A DNA stretch of 64,000 nt, from the NCBI RefSeq assembly GCF_963667045.1, contig NZ_OY762934.1:5028501-5092500 (forward strand), written 5' to 3'. Positions 41,303 to 51,626 of the stretch are shown here, one piece after another. The notes under the pieces are model-generated. The model was not told the origin of the DNA. It worked only from the letters and a program-made list of their open reading frames with translations, and made no database searches. Origin of the DNA: an uncultured Cohaesibacter sp. (GTDB lineage: Bacteria; Pseudomonadota; Alphaproteobacteria; Rhizobiales; Cohaesibacteraceae). Made by a program: the position numbers and the translations under genes. How positions within the stretch are numbered: the first letter of the stretch is position 1; each line of letters starts with the position of its first letter.

Positions 41303-43636
41303 TTAGCGCTTGTGTCCCTTCTTGCCTTTCGGCTTGACGGTTCTCGGTCGCGTGGTTCCCGGCTTCTTGCGCCCTCGTGCCGCAAAGCCGCTGTTGCCGC
41401 GACCATTGCGGGTCAGATGGCTCGGCGCCTTGCCCTTGGGGTGTTTGCGACCCTCCGAGAGCATTTCGAAGCGCAGGGCGCCGGCAAAGGGCGCAGCTTC
41501 GACCAGTTTCACATCAACGCTGTCGCCCAGGCGGAAGGTTTCCCCGGTGGCTTCGCCCACCATCTGATGGTTGGTTTCGTCGAAGTGGTAATAGTCATAG
41601 CCCAGCGTTGATGCCGGAATAAAGCCGTCAGCGCCAGTCTCCGATAGTTGGACGAACAGGCCGACGCGGGTGACGCCGGAAATCTTGCCCTTGAAGCGCG
41701 CTCCGACCCGGTCTGACAGGAAGGAGGCGATGAGGCGATCCTTGGTGTCTCGCTCGGCTGCCATGGCGCGGCGTTCGGTTGTGGAAATATGGCCAGCGAT
41801 ATCGGCAAGCTTTCCGTCAAAACCGGCGGGCAGGCCATCATCGCCGAGCTTCAGGGCGGCGATCAGGGCGCGATGGACCACAAGGTCGGCATAGCGGCGG
41901 ATCGGCGAGGTGAAGTGGGCATATTTCAGCAGGTTGAGACCGAAATGGCCGATGTTCTCGGGATTATACTCGGCCTGCGCCTGCGAGCGCAGGATCACCT
42001 GGCTGACGAGTGGCGCATGTTCGGTTTCTGCCGTTCGCCTGAGGATGGTGTTGAACATCGACGGACGCAGATTGCCGCCCTTGGGGAAGCTCAGATCCAT
42101 CGATTGCAGGAACTCGCGCAGGCCTTCCAGCTTTTCCGGAGACGGATTGTCATGGATACGGTAGATCAGACCCTGTTTGTGCTTTTCCAGTGTTTCTGCG
42201 GCGGCCACGTTGGCCTGGATCATGAATTCCTCGACCAGCTTGTGGGCGTCAAGACGCGGCGGCACATAGACGCTGTCGATGGTGCCATCGGGCTTGAGGG
42301 TCAGCTTGCGTTCGGGAATGTCCAGCTCAAGCGGCTCGCGGGCGTCGCGCCCGGCCTTGAGCACCTCGTAACCGGCCCAGAGGGGCTTGAGAATCGTTTC
42401 CCGGATCGGTCCGGTAACCTCGTCCGGATTGCCATCAATCGCGCTCTGAGCCTGATTGTAGGAGATGCCGGCGGCCACGCGGATCATGACCCGGTGGAAG
42501 CTGTGGCGCTTCTTCTTGCCAGCCTTGTCAAACACCATGCGTACGGCCATCGACGGACGGTCTTCGCCTTCCCTCAGGGAACAGAGATCGTTCGAGATGC
42601 GCTCGGGCAGCATTGGCACGACGCGATCGGGGAAATAGACCGAGTTGCCGCGCTTGAGAGCCTCGCGATCGATGGTGCCGCCCATGCGGACATGATAGGC
42701 AACGTCGGCGATGGCGACATAGGCAATGACCCCGCCCTCGTTGGTCGGGTCTTCATCCAGCTCGGCGTAGATGGCGTCATCATGGTCCTTGGCGTCGGCC
42801 GGGTCGATGGTGATCAGCGGCACATCGCGCCAGTCCTCCCGACCTTTGAGATCGGGCGGGGTGGCGCGTTCGGCTTCCGCCATCACCGCGTCAGGGAAGA
42901 TATAGGGGATACCAAGGGCGTGAATGGCGATCATGCTGACGGCCTGCTCGGAGGCCATCGGCCCGATCACTTCATTCACATGAGCGCGCGGTGTCTTGGA
43001 ACGGCCAGAGCGGGTGATGGACACGGCAACCAGATCGCCATCTGACGCGTCACCCTTGGAGGCATCATCGATAGAGAGTTCATGGGTCTTCTTGTCGATG
43101 GGCACGAGCCTGCCGCCGCCGTTGATCGGGTCGCGGCGATAGATGCCGAGGATGGAATCCTCGCGCTTGGGCAGGATCTTGATGACGCGGACGGCCTGGC
43201 GCACGCCGGGTAGCTCGAACTGGTCGATTTCGCGGTCGATCAGCTTGGCCAGCACACGGTCGCCGACGCCGGGAATGGCTTTTGATTTCTTGTCCGGCTC
43301 GATCAACAGGCGAGGGGGTGGCCCCTCTTCTCCGGCCTCCCAGTTGACGGGCACGCCGATGAGATCGCCTTCCGCGTCGCGCTCAAGAATGCGATAGACG
43401 CCGACGGCAGGCAGTTCGCCGGTCTTGACCAGACGCTTGCGGTTCTTCTCGATATGACCGTCTTCGGTCAATTCCTTCAGGAGGCGTTTCAACCCGATGC
43501 GGGCACCGCCGGAAATGCCGAAGGCGCGCGAAATCTCCCGCTTGCCAGCCTTGCCGGGGTTTTCTGCAATGAAAGCGAGGATCTCGTCTTTCGAGGGAAG
43601 GCCGTCCTCCATCGTGGGTCTGCTTTTGCGTATCAC
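41303..43636 (-). CDS. rnr: ribonuclease R
   Basis: A 777-residue exoribonuclease. Order: N-terminal helix-turn-helix region (about 15-75), cold-shock domains, RNB catalytic domain (about 255-590; PADAKDHDDAIYAEL holds the metal aspartates), S1 domain (about 630-715, GARFKGKISGVTRVGLFVQL) and a Lys/Arg/Gly-rich tail. It degrades structured RNA 3' to 5'. I prefer the GTG at 43636, which has an AAGGA site; an ATG at 43672 and one at 43612 are alternatives. It sits between topA and a NUDIX gene. Confidence 0.95.
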   Translation of the reverse strand: MIRKSRPTMEDGLPSKDEILAFIAENPGKAGKREISRAFGISGGARIGLKRLLKELTEDGHIEKNRKRLVKTGELPAVGVYRILERDAEGDLIGVPVNWEAGEEGPPPRLLIEPDKKSKAIPGVGDRVLAKLIDREIDQFELPGVRQAVRVIKILPKREDSILGIYRRDPINGGGRLVPIDKKTHELSIDDASKGDASDGDLVAVSITRSGRSKTPRAHVNEVIGPMASEQAVSMIAIHALGIPYIFPDAVMAEAERATPPDLKGREDWRDVPLITIDPADAKDHDDAIYAELDEDPTNEGGVIAYVAIADVAYHVRMGGTIDREALKRGNSVYFPDRVVPMLPERISNDLCSLREGEDRPSMAVRMVFDKAGKKKRHSFHRVMIRVAAGISYNQAQSAIDGNPDEVTGPIRETILKPLWAGYEVLKAGRDAREPLELDIPERKLTLKPDGTIDSVYVPPRLDAHKLVEEFMIQANVAAAETLEKHKQGLIYRIHDNPSPEKLEGLREFLQSMDLSFPKGGNLRPSMFNTILRRTAETEHAPLVSQVILRSQAQAEYNPENIGHFGLNLLKYAHFTSPIRRYADLVVHRALIAALKLGDDGLPAGFDGKLADIAGHISTTERRAMAAERDTKDRLIASFLSDRVGARFKGKISGVTRVGLFVQLSETGADGFIPASTLGYDYYHFDETNHQMVGEATGETFRLGDSVDVKLVEAAPFAGALRFEMLSEGRKHPKGKAPSHLTRNGRGNSGFAARGRKKPGTTRPRTVKPKGKKGHKR

Positions 43637-43741
43637 TTGGCGGTCCTTCTCATCATGGCCGAAAGGCCGCATGCACTATGGGTAACGTCAGGGTTACGCA
43701 TAGGGTGATGCGGGTAACGGATACTGGTTATTGCCGAAATC

Positions 43742-46423
43742 TCAGCTATCCTCTTTTTCTCCGGCTTCGTCAGCCGTGTCGTCGGATGCTGCTTTCTTCT
43801 TGGCCGTCGATTTCTTGGCTGTCGATTTCTTGGCGGTTGGCTTCTTCGCTGTCGTCTTTTTGGCCGCTGGCTTTTTCGCTGCCGCCTTCTTTTCGGTGGT
43901 TTTTTTAGCCGGGGTCTTGCCGGCCTTGGCGGCAATCAGTTCCAGCGCCTGTTCGAGGGTAACGTCTTCCGGCTTCATGTCCTTGGGCAGGGTTGCATTG
44001 ACCTTGCCGTGGTTGACATAAGGGCCGTAACGACCGGCTTTCACGGTGATTGCTCCGCCGCCATTGGGATGCTCGCCCAGCTCCTTGAGGGATTGGGCGG
44101 CGCCACGACGGCCACCGTTGGCGCGTTTCTCGGCCAGAAGGCTGACAGCATGGTTGAGGCCGATGGTGAAGACATCGTCGACGCCGGGCAGATTGGCATA
44201 GGTACCGTCATGTAGCACGAACGGGCCATAGCGACCGAGGCCAGCGGTGATCATCTTGCCGTCCTCGGGGTGTTCGCCCACTTCGCGCGGCAGGGAGAGC
44301 AGCCGCAGGGCTTTTTCAAGATCAAGGCTTTCGATGTCCCAGCCCTTCGGAATGGACGAGCGGGGTGGTTTGGCTTCTTCGCCAAGCTGCACATAGGGGC
44401 CGAAACGGCCCGACCGCAGGGTGACGTCGAGGCCGCTGGCTGGATCCGTTCCAAGCAGCTTGGTTCCGTTCTCGCCAACCTGTTGCGCATCGCCGTCGCC
44501 TTCGTTCGACAACTGGCGGGTATAGCCGCATTCAGGATAGTTGGAACAACCGACAAAGGCGCCGTAGCGGCTGGTCTTGAGGCTCAACTTGCCATCCGAA
44601 CAGGACGGGCAGGCGCGCGGGTCCGAGCCATCCTCGCGTGGCGGGAAGGCATAGGAGGCGAGCACTTCGTTGAGGGTATCCAGAACCTGACTGACGCGCA
44701 GTTCCTTGGTGCCGTCGACGTGGGAAGAAAATTCCTTCCAGAAGTCGCGCAACACCTCCTTCCACTCGAGTTCGCCGTTTGAGATCAGGTCGAGCTTTTC
44801 TTCCAGTTCCGCCGTGAAGTCATACTGCACATAGCGTTCAAAGAAGTTGGACAGGAAACCGGTGACCAGACGTCCCTTGGAGTCCGGGATCAGGCGTTTC
44901 TTGTCCATCTCCACATAGCCGCGGTCTCGCAGGACGGACAGGGTTGCCGTGTAGGTGGACGGGCGGCCGATGCCCAGCTCTTCCATGCGCTTGATCAGCG
45001 TTGCTTCGGTATAGCGGGGCGGTGGTTCGGTGTGGTGCTGGCTGGCGGTGACGGCCTTCTGCTTGAGGGCCTCGCCTTCGCTCATTGGCGGCAGGCGGTT
45101 GCTGTCCTCGTCGTCCTCGTCATCCTTGGATTCGGTGTAGAGGGTCAGAAAACCGTCGAAGCGAACAACCTGACCGGTGGCGCGCAGCTCGGCGCTGCGG
45201 GAGCCATTGGTGGCGGTGATCTCGACGGTCGTGCGTTCAAGCTGTGCTGATTCCATCTGGCTGGCCAAGGTCCGGCGCCAGATCAGGGTGTAGAGCTTGA
45301 GCTGTTCTTCATCGAGATATTGCGCCACCTGCTTGGGATGACGGTTGATGTCTGTCGGCCGGATTGCCTCGTGCGCTTCCTGTGCGTTCTTGGCCTTCAC
45401 GGTATAATGACGCGGCGCGTCGGGCAGATACTGCTTGCCATATTCCCGCTCGATGGCGCTGCGGATGGGGGCGATGGCTTCCGGCGCAATCTCCACGCCG
45501 TCCGTACGCATATAGGTGATAAGGCCGGTGGTCTCCCCGCCGACCGAGACGCCTTCATAGAGCCTCTGGGCGATCTGCATGGTGCGCGCTGCTGCAAACC
45601 CGAGTTTGCGCGAGGCTTCCTGCTGCAGGGTCGATGTGGTGAATGGCGCAAAAGGATTGCGGCGAACCGGCTTTGCCTCGACGGAGCGCACGGCAAGGCT
45701 GGCCCCTTCGACTAGCTTCTTGATATCGGCCGCTTCTGTTTCTGTCCGGATGTCGAGGCGGCTTTTCTTCTCGCCGTCAACCGCAGTGATGCGAGCCTGG
45801 AAATCAGCGCCTGCTGCTGTCTGGAGATCGGCCAGAATCGACCAGTATTCCTGCGGCACGAAGGCTTCGATTTCCTCTTCCCGCTGGCAGACGAGCCTCA
45901 GCGCAACGGACTGCACGCGCCCGGCAGAGCGGGCCCCGGGAAGCTTGCGCCAGAGCACCGGCGACAGGGTGAACCCGACGAGATAGTCAAGGGCGCGACG
46001 GGCCAGATAGGCATCAACCAGCGGCGTATCGATATCGCGCGGATGTTGCATCGCGTTGAGAATGGACTCTTTGGTGATCGCGTTGAACACAACCCGCTGT
46101 ATCGGCTTGTCCTTGAGCAGGCCACGCTTCTTTTTCAACACCTCAAGGACGTGCCAGGAGATCGCTTCACCCTCTCTATCAGGGTCAGTCGCGAGGATCA
46201 GACGGTCGGAATCCTTGACAGCTTCGATAATTTCGGAGAGCCGTTTTTTCGATTTCGCATCCGCTTCCCAGGTCATGGCAAAGTCGTCTTCGGGGAGCAC
46301 GGAACCGTCTTTCGAAGGGAGGTCTCGCACATGCCCATAGGAAGCCAAGACCTTGTAATTCTTGCCCAAATACTTATTGATTGTCTTGGCTTTTGCTGGC
46401 GATTCTACGATTACGACGTCCAT
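43742..46423 (-). CDS. topA: DNA topoisomerase I
   Basis: An 893-residue type IA topoisomerase that relaxes negative supercoils. TOPRIM motifs IVESPAKAKTINKYLG (4-19) and DPDREGEAISWH (near 118), and the nicking tyrosine in GLITYMRTDG near 315. One C4 zinc ribbon (CPSCSDGKLSLK...CSNYPECGY) follows near 600, then DUF-like repeats (RYGPYV..., RYGPFVLHDG) and an extreme tail of repeated (A)KK(P/S)TAKK units. The ATG at 46423 has a GGAAT site. Confidence 0.97.
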   Translation of the reverse strand: MDVVIVESPAKAKTINKYLGKNYKVLASYGHVRDLPSKDGSVLPEDDFAMTWEADAKSKKRLSEIIEAVKDSDRLILATDPDREGEAISWHVLEVLKKKRGLLKDKPIQRVVFNAITKESILNAMQHPRDIDTPLVDAYLARRALDYLVGFTLSPVLWRKLPGARSAGRVQSVALRLVCQREEEIEAFVPQEYWSILADLQTAAGADFQARITAVDGEKKSRLDIRTETEAADIKKLVEGASLAVRSVEAKPVRRNPFAPFTTSTLQQEASRKLGFAAARTMQIAQRLYEGVSVGGETTGLITYMRTDGVEIAPEAIAPIRSAIEREYGKQYLPDAPRHYTVKAKNAQEAHEAIRPTDINRHPKQVAQYLDEEQLKLYTLIWRRTLASQMESAQLERTTVEITATNGSRSAELRATGQVVRFDGFLTLYTESKDDEDDEDSNRLPPMSEGEALKQKAVTASQHHTEPPPRYTEATLIKRMEELGIGRPSTYTATLSVLRDRGYVEMDKKRLIPDSKGRLVTGFLSNFFERYVQYDFTAELEEKLDLISNGELEWKEVLRDFWKEFSSHVDGTKELRVSQVLDTLNEVLASYAFPPREDGSDPRACPSCSDGKLSLKTSRYGAFVGCSNYPECGYTRQLSNEGDGDAQQVGENGTKLLGTDPASGLDVTLRSGRFGPYVQLGEEAKPPRSSIPKGWDIESLDLEKALRLLSLPREVGEHPEDGKMITAGLGRYGPFVLHDGTYANLPGVDDVFTIGLNHAVSLLAEKRANGGRRGAAQSLKELGEHPNGGGAITVKAGRYGPYVNHGKVNATLPKDMKPEDVTLEQALELIAAKAGKTPAKKTTEKKAAAKKPAAKKTTAKKPTAKKSTAKKSTAKKKAASDDTADEAGEKEDS

Positions 46424-46608
46424 TTGAATTCCGTACTATCCATTCGCTCTTCAGCCTTCCAACCCATCATCGGGTTGTGGCCGGTTGCTGGTGTCTGGAG
46501 CTGATTCTCTATAAGTCAATGCTAGTCACATGACTGCTTCGCCCCCATCCGTCAAGGGTGACGAACGCTATAAGCGGATATAATTTCTCTCGCATACATG
46601 CAAGTAGA

Positions 46609-46637
46609 TTGTGAAAATACAACCTAATGTATATAAT
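46609..46637 (+). promoter_or_regulatory. strong promoter of the 63-residue gene
   Basis: TTGTGA (46609-46614), a 17-base spacer and a perfect TATAAT (46632-46637) lie about 100 bases upstream of the GTG at 46736. Confidence 0.7.
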
Positions 46638-46641
46638 ATGG

Positions 46642-46651
46642 TTGTATACAA
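46642..46651. promoter_or_regulatory. TTGTATACAA palindromic operator at the start site
   Basis: A perfect TTGTATACAA palindrome covers the predicted transcription start. Related half-sites occur in the promoter spacer (ATACAACC, 46618-46625) and downstream (GGTTGTAT, 46663-46670), giving three copies of GGTTGTAT within 55 bases. This is a candidate repressor site. Confidence 0.5.
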
Positions 46652-46735
46652 TCAAAAAGATTGGTTGTATGCTCCAGAGCTGCAGCATCTTGTTTGCTGA
46701 AACATTTTATAAAAATCATATTTGCGGAGAGCCAC

Positions 46736-46927
46736 GTGAGAGAAGAAGCTCAAGTGCTGGAAATCGGGTCGCCGACGAAAACGGCTGAATATATATATGC
46801 TCATTTGCAAGACCTCACGCGCATGGCTCGCCAGAATGACCTTGCGATGCTGGTATATTTGTTGGAAATGGCGCAGATAGAGGCCATGGAAGTCGCCAAG
46901 CAGATCAGGCCAACCCGGGCTTTTTGA
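46736..46927 (+). CDS. small helical hypothetical protein (63 residues)
   Basis: GTG at 46736 follows a GGAGAG site and encodes 63 residues: a short polar start, then TAEYIYAHLQDLTRMARQND and LAMLVYLLEMAQIEAMEVA, two amphipathic helices likely to pair as a hairpin. Similar small proteins occur between topA and dprA in Rhizobiales; I know no function. It is the only plus-strand gene in this long minus-strand block and has its own strong promoter. Confidence 0.75.
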   Translation: MREEAQVLEIGSPTKTAEYIYAHLQDLTRMARQNDLAMLVYLLEMAQIEAMEVAKQIRPTRAF

Positions 46928-47166
46928 TGCTTGGGCAAATGACAAGCTTGGGCAAAGTTGACCAAGCTCAGTTCATCCGTCCATTCCATGGTGCCAGCCA
47001 TGGATGGGAAGCAATTTGAGGTTTGCGATACGGGGTGACGGATCGCTGCAGGGGCGCTGCGGTTATTGTGTTTCAGGCGTTCGAGGCGGGGCCTCAAGCA
47101 AAGGTGCTTTGATGTTGCCTTTGGTCGTGCCCATTTTGTTGCCGGTCTGGTTGTCGGTTCGGGCGC

Positions 47167-48414
47167 TTATGCCTTGAGTGAGACAGTCTGGTTGCCGTGC
47201 CGCTCCAACCTTCCTGCCAGATCCAGTTCCAGAAGAAGCAGTTGTACCTGTCCCATGGTCAGATCGGATTGGCGGATCAGGTCGTCAATGGCGATCGGGG
47301 TCAGGCTGAGGCTCTGAAGGAAACGGCTCTTGCCAGCTTCTTCCGGCTCGGAAGGGCGCATGGCGCCGGTGTCCTCTGTGGGTAGCTCCCGCAAAGGCAG
47401 GGGCAGTTGGTCGGCGGCAAAGGGCTGAAGCGCGGTTCGCTGGTCCGCGATGGCATCCAGAATATCCTGCGCTTCACAGACGAGGCAAGCGCCCTGCTTG
47501 ATGAGGTGATTGGTGCCACCAGCGCGCGGGTCCAGTGGCGAGCCGGGAATGGCAAAGACATCTCGGCCCTGTTCCAACGCATAGCGGGCAGTGATCAGAG
47601 AGCCGGAGCGCTTGGCCGCTTCCACCACCAGTGTCCCCAATGCAATGCCCGATATGATCCGGTTCCTGCGCGGAAAATCCTGTGATCGGGCGGGCGCATT
47701 CCATGGCATTTCCGAAAGCAGCATGCCCTGTTGGGCGATGGTTTTGGCCAGCTCGACATTCTGTCTGGGATAGAGCTGGTTGAGACCGCCTGCCACCACG
47801 GCTATTGTTCCCAGTGTCAGCGAGGCGCGATGGGCATGGGTGTCCACGCCTCGCGCCAGCCCCGAGACCACCACGATGCCGTTCTGTCCCAACTCCCGCG
47901 CGATCATTTCGGTCAGCTTGGCGCCACTTGCCGAGCAATTGCGCGAGCCGACGATGGCGATGGCGGGTCTTTTTGCCAGATCCGGACTACCCATGACGGT
48001 AAGCAGCGGCGGCGGCGCGGGGATGTGGGCGAGCGCTTCGGGATAGTCCGGCTCACCGGTCGCCACAAGACGGGCTCCGGCGCGATGAAGCGCGGTCCAT
48101 TCCGCTTCGACTTCCTGTTCGGAGGCGATGTGAAAGGCGCGGCGGGCTCCGCCCTTGCGCGACAGGTCCGGCAGGGCTTCAAGGGCCTTTTCGGCGCTGC
48201 CGAAATGGTTGATGAGATCGCGGAAGGTGGCCGGGCCGACATTTTCGCAGCGGATGAGTCTTAGCCAGTTGAAGCGCTGTTTCTCGCTGAGGCGAAAGGG
48301 GGGACGGCTGGTGTAGCCATTGCCACTCCGATCTGCTGCCGTGGTTCGCACGGATTGTGATGATGCCATCTGGTCCGCTTCAGTCTGCGATGAAGATGGC
48401 ACATCACTTGTCAT
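47167..48414 (-). CDS. dprA: DNA processing protein DprA
   Basis: A 415-residue DprA/Smf protein that loads RecA on single-stranded DNA during natural transformation. After a variable N-terminus (1-40) come a SAM-like helical domain (about 45-110), the Rossmann-like domain with [11 protein letters not shown] near 157 and [16 protein letters not shown] near 184, and a C-terminal winged helix (about 355-415). The start overlaps the plsY stop (ATGA). Confidence 0.95.
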   Translation of the reverse strand: MTSDVPSSSQTEADQMASSQSVRTTAADRSGNGYTSRPPFRLSEKQRFNWLRLIRCENVGPATFRDLINHFGSAEKALEALPDLSRKGGARRAFHIASEQEVEAEWTALHRAGARLVATGEPDYPEALAHIPAPPPLLTVMGSPDLAKRPAIAIVGSRNCSASGAKLTEMIARELGQNGIVVVSGLARGVDTHAHRASLTLGTIAVVAGGLNQLYPRQNVELAKTIAQQGMLLSEMPWNAPARSQDFPRRNRIISGIALGTLVVEAAKRSGSLITARYALEQGRDVFAIPGSPLDPRAGGTNHLIKQGACLVCEAQDILDAIADQRTALQPFAADQLPLPLRELPTEDTGAMRPSEPEEAGKSRFLQSLSLTPIAIDDLIRQSDLTMGQVQLLLLELDLAGRLERHGNQTVSLKA

Positions 48415-49112
48415 TTGTCCGTCTCTTCTGATGCATCGGAGGCATCGGACTTGGACTGCGCGTCAGATGGGCGTTCCTTCTTGCCACCAATCTTGCCTTC
48501 CGTTCCGGCCAGAAGACGGGTGATGTTTTCCTTGTGGCGGATCCAGAGCAGCAGAGTCATGACTGCAAACAGACCGGTGAGGTTCCACTGACCGAAGCCG
48601 AACAGCACAAAGGGCATCAGTGCACTGCCGATGAGGGCAGAAAGAGACGAATAGCGCGTCAGATAGGCTGACGTCAGCCAGATGAAGGCAAAGGCGAGGA
48701 AGGCCGCAGGATAGAGGCCGAGCAGCACGCCGAGATAGGTGGCAACGCCCTTGCCGCCGCGAAACTTCAGCCAGAAGGGGAAGAGATGGCCGAGAAAGGC
48801 GCCAAGGCCCGCGAGGCTGGCGATTTGCAGCGGGCTGTCGGGCAGAAAGGCGATGGCAACTTCCCGCGCGATTGCGACGGCAAGCGTACCCTTGAGCAGG
48901 TCGCCCAGCAGGGTGAGTGCGGCGAGTTTCTTGTTGCCGGTTCTCAGGACGTTGGTGGCGCCGATATTGCCGGAGCCGATCTTTCGGACGTCACCCAGTC
49001 CACCCATCTTTGTCAGGATGAGGCCAAAGGGCGTCGAGCCAAGGACATATCCGAACAGGAGGGCGATCAGGAATTGAGGCAAGGAATGGCTCCAACTTGT
49101 GGGGTCGATCAT
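48411..49112 (-). CDS. plsY: glycerol-3-phosphate acyltransferase PlsY
   Basis: A 233-residue integral membrane enzyme using acyl-phosphate to acylate glycerol-3-phosphate, the first step of phospholipid synthesis. Five to seven membrane segments are present. Motifs: [12 protein letters not shown] (45-56), [12 protein letters not shown] (about 114-125) and a late loop [15 protein letters not shown]. The C-terminal Lys/Ser/Asp-rich tail (about 205-233) is soluble. The ATG at 49112 has a GAGGGA site; the stop overlaps dprA. Confidence 0.95.
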   Translation of the reverse strand: MIDPTSWSHSLPQFLIALLFGYVLGSTPFGLILTKMGGLGDVRKIGSGNIGATNVLRTGNKKLAALTLLGDLLKGTLAVAIAREVAIAFLPDSPLQIASLAGLGAFLGHLFPFWLKFRGGKGVATYLGVLLGLYPAAFLAFAFIWLTSAYLTRYSSLSALIGSALMPFVLFGFGQWNLTGLFAVMTLLLWIRHKENITRLLAGTEGKIGGKKERPSDAQSKSDASDASEETDK

Positions 49113-49217
49113 GGGCAGTGATCCCTCGTCCTTGTTGCAAGGCACTTGCCTTGGCATGTGGTCCGGGTGGCGAGAGCAAGGCTGCTTGCCACCCGGGCGA
49201 TTCTCTTATTGGTTTGT

Positions 49218-50525
49218 TCAGCGCGGATCGTAATGGTGAACCAGCTGACCTTCAACGTAAGTTTGCAGAACCTTGCCGGAAAGCTGCGCCTTGTGGAAGG
49301 CCGTGTTCTTGGAGCGCGAGTGCAACATGTCCCGATCCATGACCCAAGGATGGTCCGGATCGAAAATGATGATATCGGCAGGCATACCCGGTTTGAGGCT
49401 GCCAGCATCAAGGCCGAGCAGTTTGGCCGGGGTCGTGGACAAGGCCCTGATGGCCTGCATCATGGTCAGTTGTCCGCTGTGGATCATCCGCATCGCGGCT
49501 GGCAGCATGGTTTCCAGACCAACAGCACCGTCGGCGCACTCGGCGAACGGATGACGCTTGGTGTCCACGTCCTGCGGATCGTGTGCGGAAACGATGACGT
49601 CGATGGTGCCATCGGCGACGCCCTCGATCATGGCCTGCCGCTCGGCTTCACTGCGCAGAGGCGGGGACATCTTGTAGAAGGTGCGATAGAGGCCGATGTC
49701 GTTTTCATTGAGGGTCAGATGGTTGATCGATACACCACAGGTGACGGCGAGCCCCTTGTCCTTGGCCCGGCGAATGATGTCGAGGCTCTCGGCGCAGGAA
49801 ATCTGGCTGGCGTGGTAGCGGCAACCGGTCAACTGGGCAAGACGCACGTCGCGGGCGACCATGATGGTCTCCGCTTCGGCCGGAATGCCGGCAAGACCGA
49901 GTCGGGTCGAGGTCTCCCCAAGGTTCATTACGCCGTTGCCGACCAGATCCGGATCTTCCGGATGGTGGACGATAAGGGCGTCGAAATCGCGGGCATAGGA
50001 CATCACCCGACGCATGATCTGGGCGTTGGTGACGGCCTTGCGACCGTTGGACAGGGCGACAGCCCCGGCCTCGATCATCAGGCCGATTTCGGTCATTTCC
50101 TTGCCCTTGAGGCCACGGGTCATGGCTGCATAGGGGAGGACGTGGACCTTGGCGGTGTCTCTTGCGCGGCGTTTGATGAAGTCCACCAGCGCAATGTCGT
50201 CGATGACCGGATCGGTGTCCGGCATGCAGGCCATGGTGGTGACGCCACCGGCTGCGGCGGCCTGGCTGGCGCTCTTGAGGGTTTCGCGGTGCTCGGCGCC
50301 GGGCTCCCCGGTGGTGACATGCATGTCGACGAGGCCGGGGGCAGCAATCTTGCCCGCGCCATCGACGCGCAGGATGTCGGACGACAGCTGGCTGGCGACG
50401 GTTGCGCCGATGGCCTTGACCTTGCCGTCCTCGATGAGGATTGCGCCGGGCTCATTGAGCCCAGTGGAAGGGTCGAGGAGCTTGACGTTGGTCAGGGCGA
50501 AGGGGGCTTTTTGTCTTTCTGGCAT
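49218..50525 (-). CDS. pyrC: dihydroorotase-like protein (class I, degenerate metal site)
   Basis: A 435-residue amidohydrolase-fold protein next to pyrB. In active class I dihydroorotases the first metal site is HxH within D-HVHLREPG; here the segment reads DMHVTTGEPG (67-76), so the second His and the substrate Arg are missing. The later DHAPH motif is also changed (AHDPQ). Other conserved features remain: TTMACMPDTDPV, EDPD after HHP, and PFAECADGAVGLET. It is thus probably a structural pseudo-enzyme (pyrC' or pyrX type) that scaffolds aspartate carbamoyltransferase. It starts at ATG 50525 (AGGGA site) just after pyrB. Confidence 0.85.
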   Translation of the reverse strand: MPERQKAPFALTNVKLLDPSTGLNEPGAILIEDGKVKAIGATVASQLSSDILRVDGAGKIAAPGLVDMHVTTGEPGAEHRETLKSASQAAAAGGVTTMACMPDTDPVIDDIALVDFIKRRARDTAKVHVLPYAAMTRGLKGKEMTEIGLMIEAGAVALSNGRKAVTNAQIMRRVMSYARDFDALIVHHPEDPDLVGNGVMNLGETSTRLGLAGIPAEAETIMVARDVRLAQLTGCRYHASQISCAESLDIIRRAKDKGLAVTCGVSINHLTLNENDIGLYRTFYKMSPPLRSEAERQAMIEGVADGTIDVIVSAHDPQDVDTKRHPFAECADGAVGLETMLPAAMRMIHSGQLTMMQAIRALSTTPAKLLGLDAGSLKPGMPADIIIFDPDHPWVMDRDMLHSRSKNTAFHKAQLSGKVLQTYVEGQLVHHYDPR

Positions 50526-50539
50526 TTTCATTTTCCCTT

Positions 50540-51487
50540 TCAATCCTGCTCGACCGGCTGGGTTTCGAGGCTGTTCTTGGCCAGCAGTTCGATGATGGCC
50601 ATGCGCACTGCGACGCCCATTTCCACCTGCTCATGAATGACCGACCGACCGGAATCGGCAACCGAGCTGTCGATTTCGACGCCGCGGTTCATCGGACCGG
50701 GATGCATCACGATGGCATCTTCCTGGGCATATCTGAGCTTTTCCTCATCAAGGCCGTAGAAGTGGAAATATTCGCGAATGGACGGCACGAAAGCGCCGTT
50801 CATGCGCTCCAGCTGCAGGCGCAGCATCATCACCACATCGGCGCCGTCAAGACCCTTGCGCATGTCGCGGAAGCACTTGACGCCCATGGCTTCCACGCTG
50901 TCCGGCAACAAGGTGGACGGTGCCACGAGGCGAACCTCTGCCCCCATTGCTGTCAGCAGCAGGATGTTGGAGCGGGCCACACGCGAATGCAGGATATCGC
51001 CGCAGATGGCGACCACCAGACCTTCCAGCGTGCCCTTGTGGCGGCGGATGGTCAGGGCGTCGAGCAGGGCCTGTGTTGGATGCTCGTGGGCTCCGTCACC
51101 GGCGTTGATCACCGAGCAACCGACCTTGCGGGCCAGCAGTTGTGGCGCTCCGGCGGCGTTGTGTCGCACGACGAGAATGTCCGGGTGCATGGCGTTGAGG
51201 GTGGTTGCCGTGTCCAGCAGGGTTTCGCCCTTGGACACGGAAGAATTCTTGACGGACATGTTCATCACGTCCGCACCGAGGCGTTTGCCAGCAAGCTCGA
51301 AGGAGCTTTGCGTGCGGGTGGAGGCCTCGAAGAACAGGTTGATCTGAGTGCGACCCTTTAGGATCACCTTTTTCTTTTCAACCTGACGGGAAATATCAAC
51401 GGCGTCTTCTGCAAGATCAAGCAAAGCCGTGATTTCTGGGGGGGTCAGCCCGGCAATGCCGAGCAGATGGTGGTGCGCAAATGCCAC
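50540..51487 (-). CDS. pyrB: aspartate carbamoyltransferase, catalytic subunit
   Basis: A 315-residue ATCase catalytic chain, the committed step of pyrimidine synthesis. Carbamoyl phosphate binds STRTQSSFE (near 56-64); [10 protein letters not shown] is near 138-147 and the aspartate-binding loop is near RLQLERM (226-232). No pyrI regulatory gene is present; instead the dihydroorotase-like gene follows at once, the arrangement of the large class A/B complexes. The start ATG lacks a very strong ribosome site. Confidence 0.96.
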   Translation of the reverse strand: MAFAHHHLLGIAGLTPPEITALLDLAEDAVDISRQVEKKKVILKGRTQINLFFEASTRTQSSFELAGKRLGADVMNMSVKNSSVSKGETLLDTATTLNAMHPDILVVRHNAAGAPQLLARKVGCSVINAGDGAHEHPTQALLDALTIRRHKGTLEGLVVAICGDILHSRVARSNILLLTAMGAEVRLVAPSTLLPDSVEAMGVKCFRDMRKGLDGADVVMMLRLQLERMNGAFVPSIREYFHFYGLDEEKLRYAQEDAIVMHPGPMNRGVEIDSSVADSGRSVIHEQVEMGVAVRMAIIELLAKNSLETQPVEQD

Positions 51488-51626
51488 GATCTCAATCCTA
51501 GCGTTTCTGGGTTTTCGCTAGATTTATAGCTATAGGAGGAAATCGGATTCGCCGCAAGTAGGTGTTCGCACTCTGTATATATCTTGATGACTTTTCAATC
51601 CATTTTCCAGAGACTGTCAACCGGCC

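Noticed and set aside
41789-43045. 418-residue plus-strand frame opposite rnr
   Set aside because: Shadow of the RNB domain coding strand.
46929-47006. Direct repeat GCTTGGGCAAA (46929 and 46946) and a nearby CCATGG hairpin as a mobile-element scar
   Set aside because: Two short copies only, with no transposase or target duplication; no support for a mobile element.
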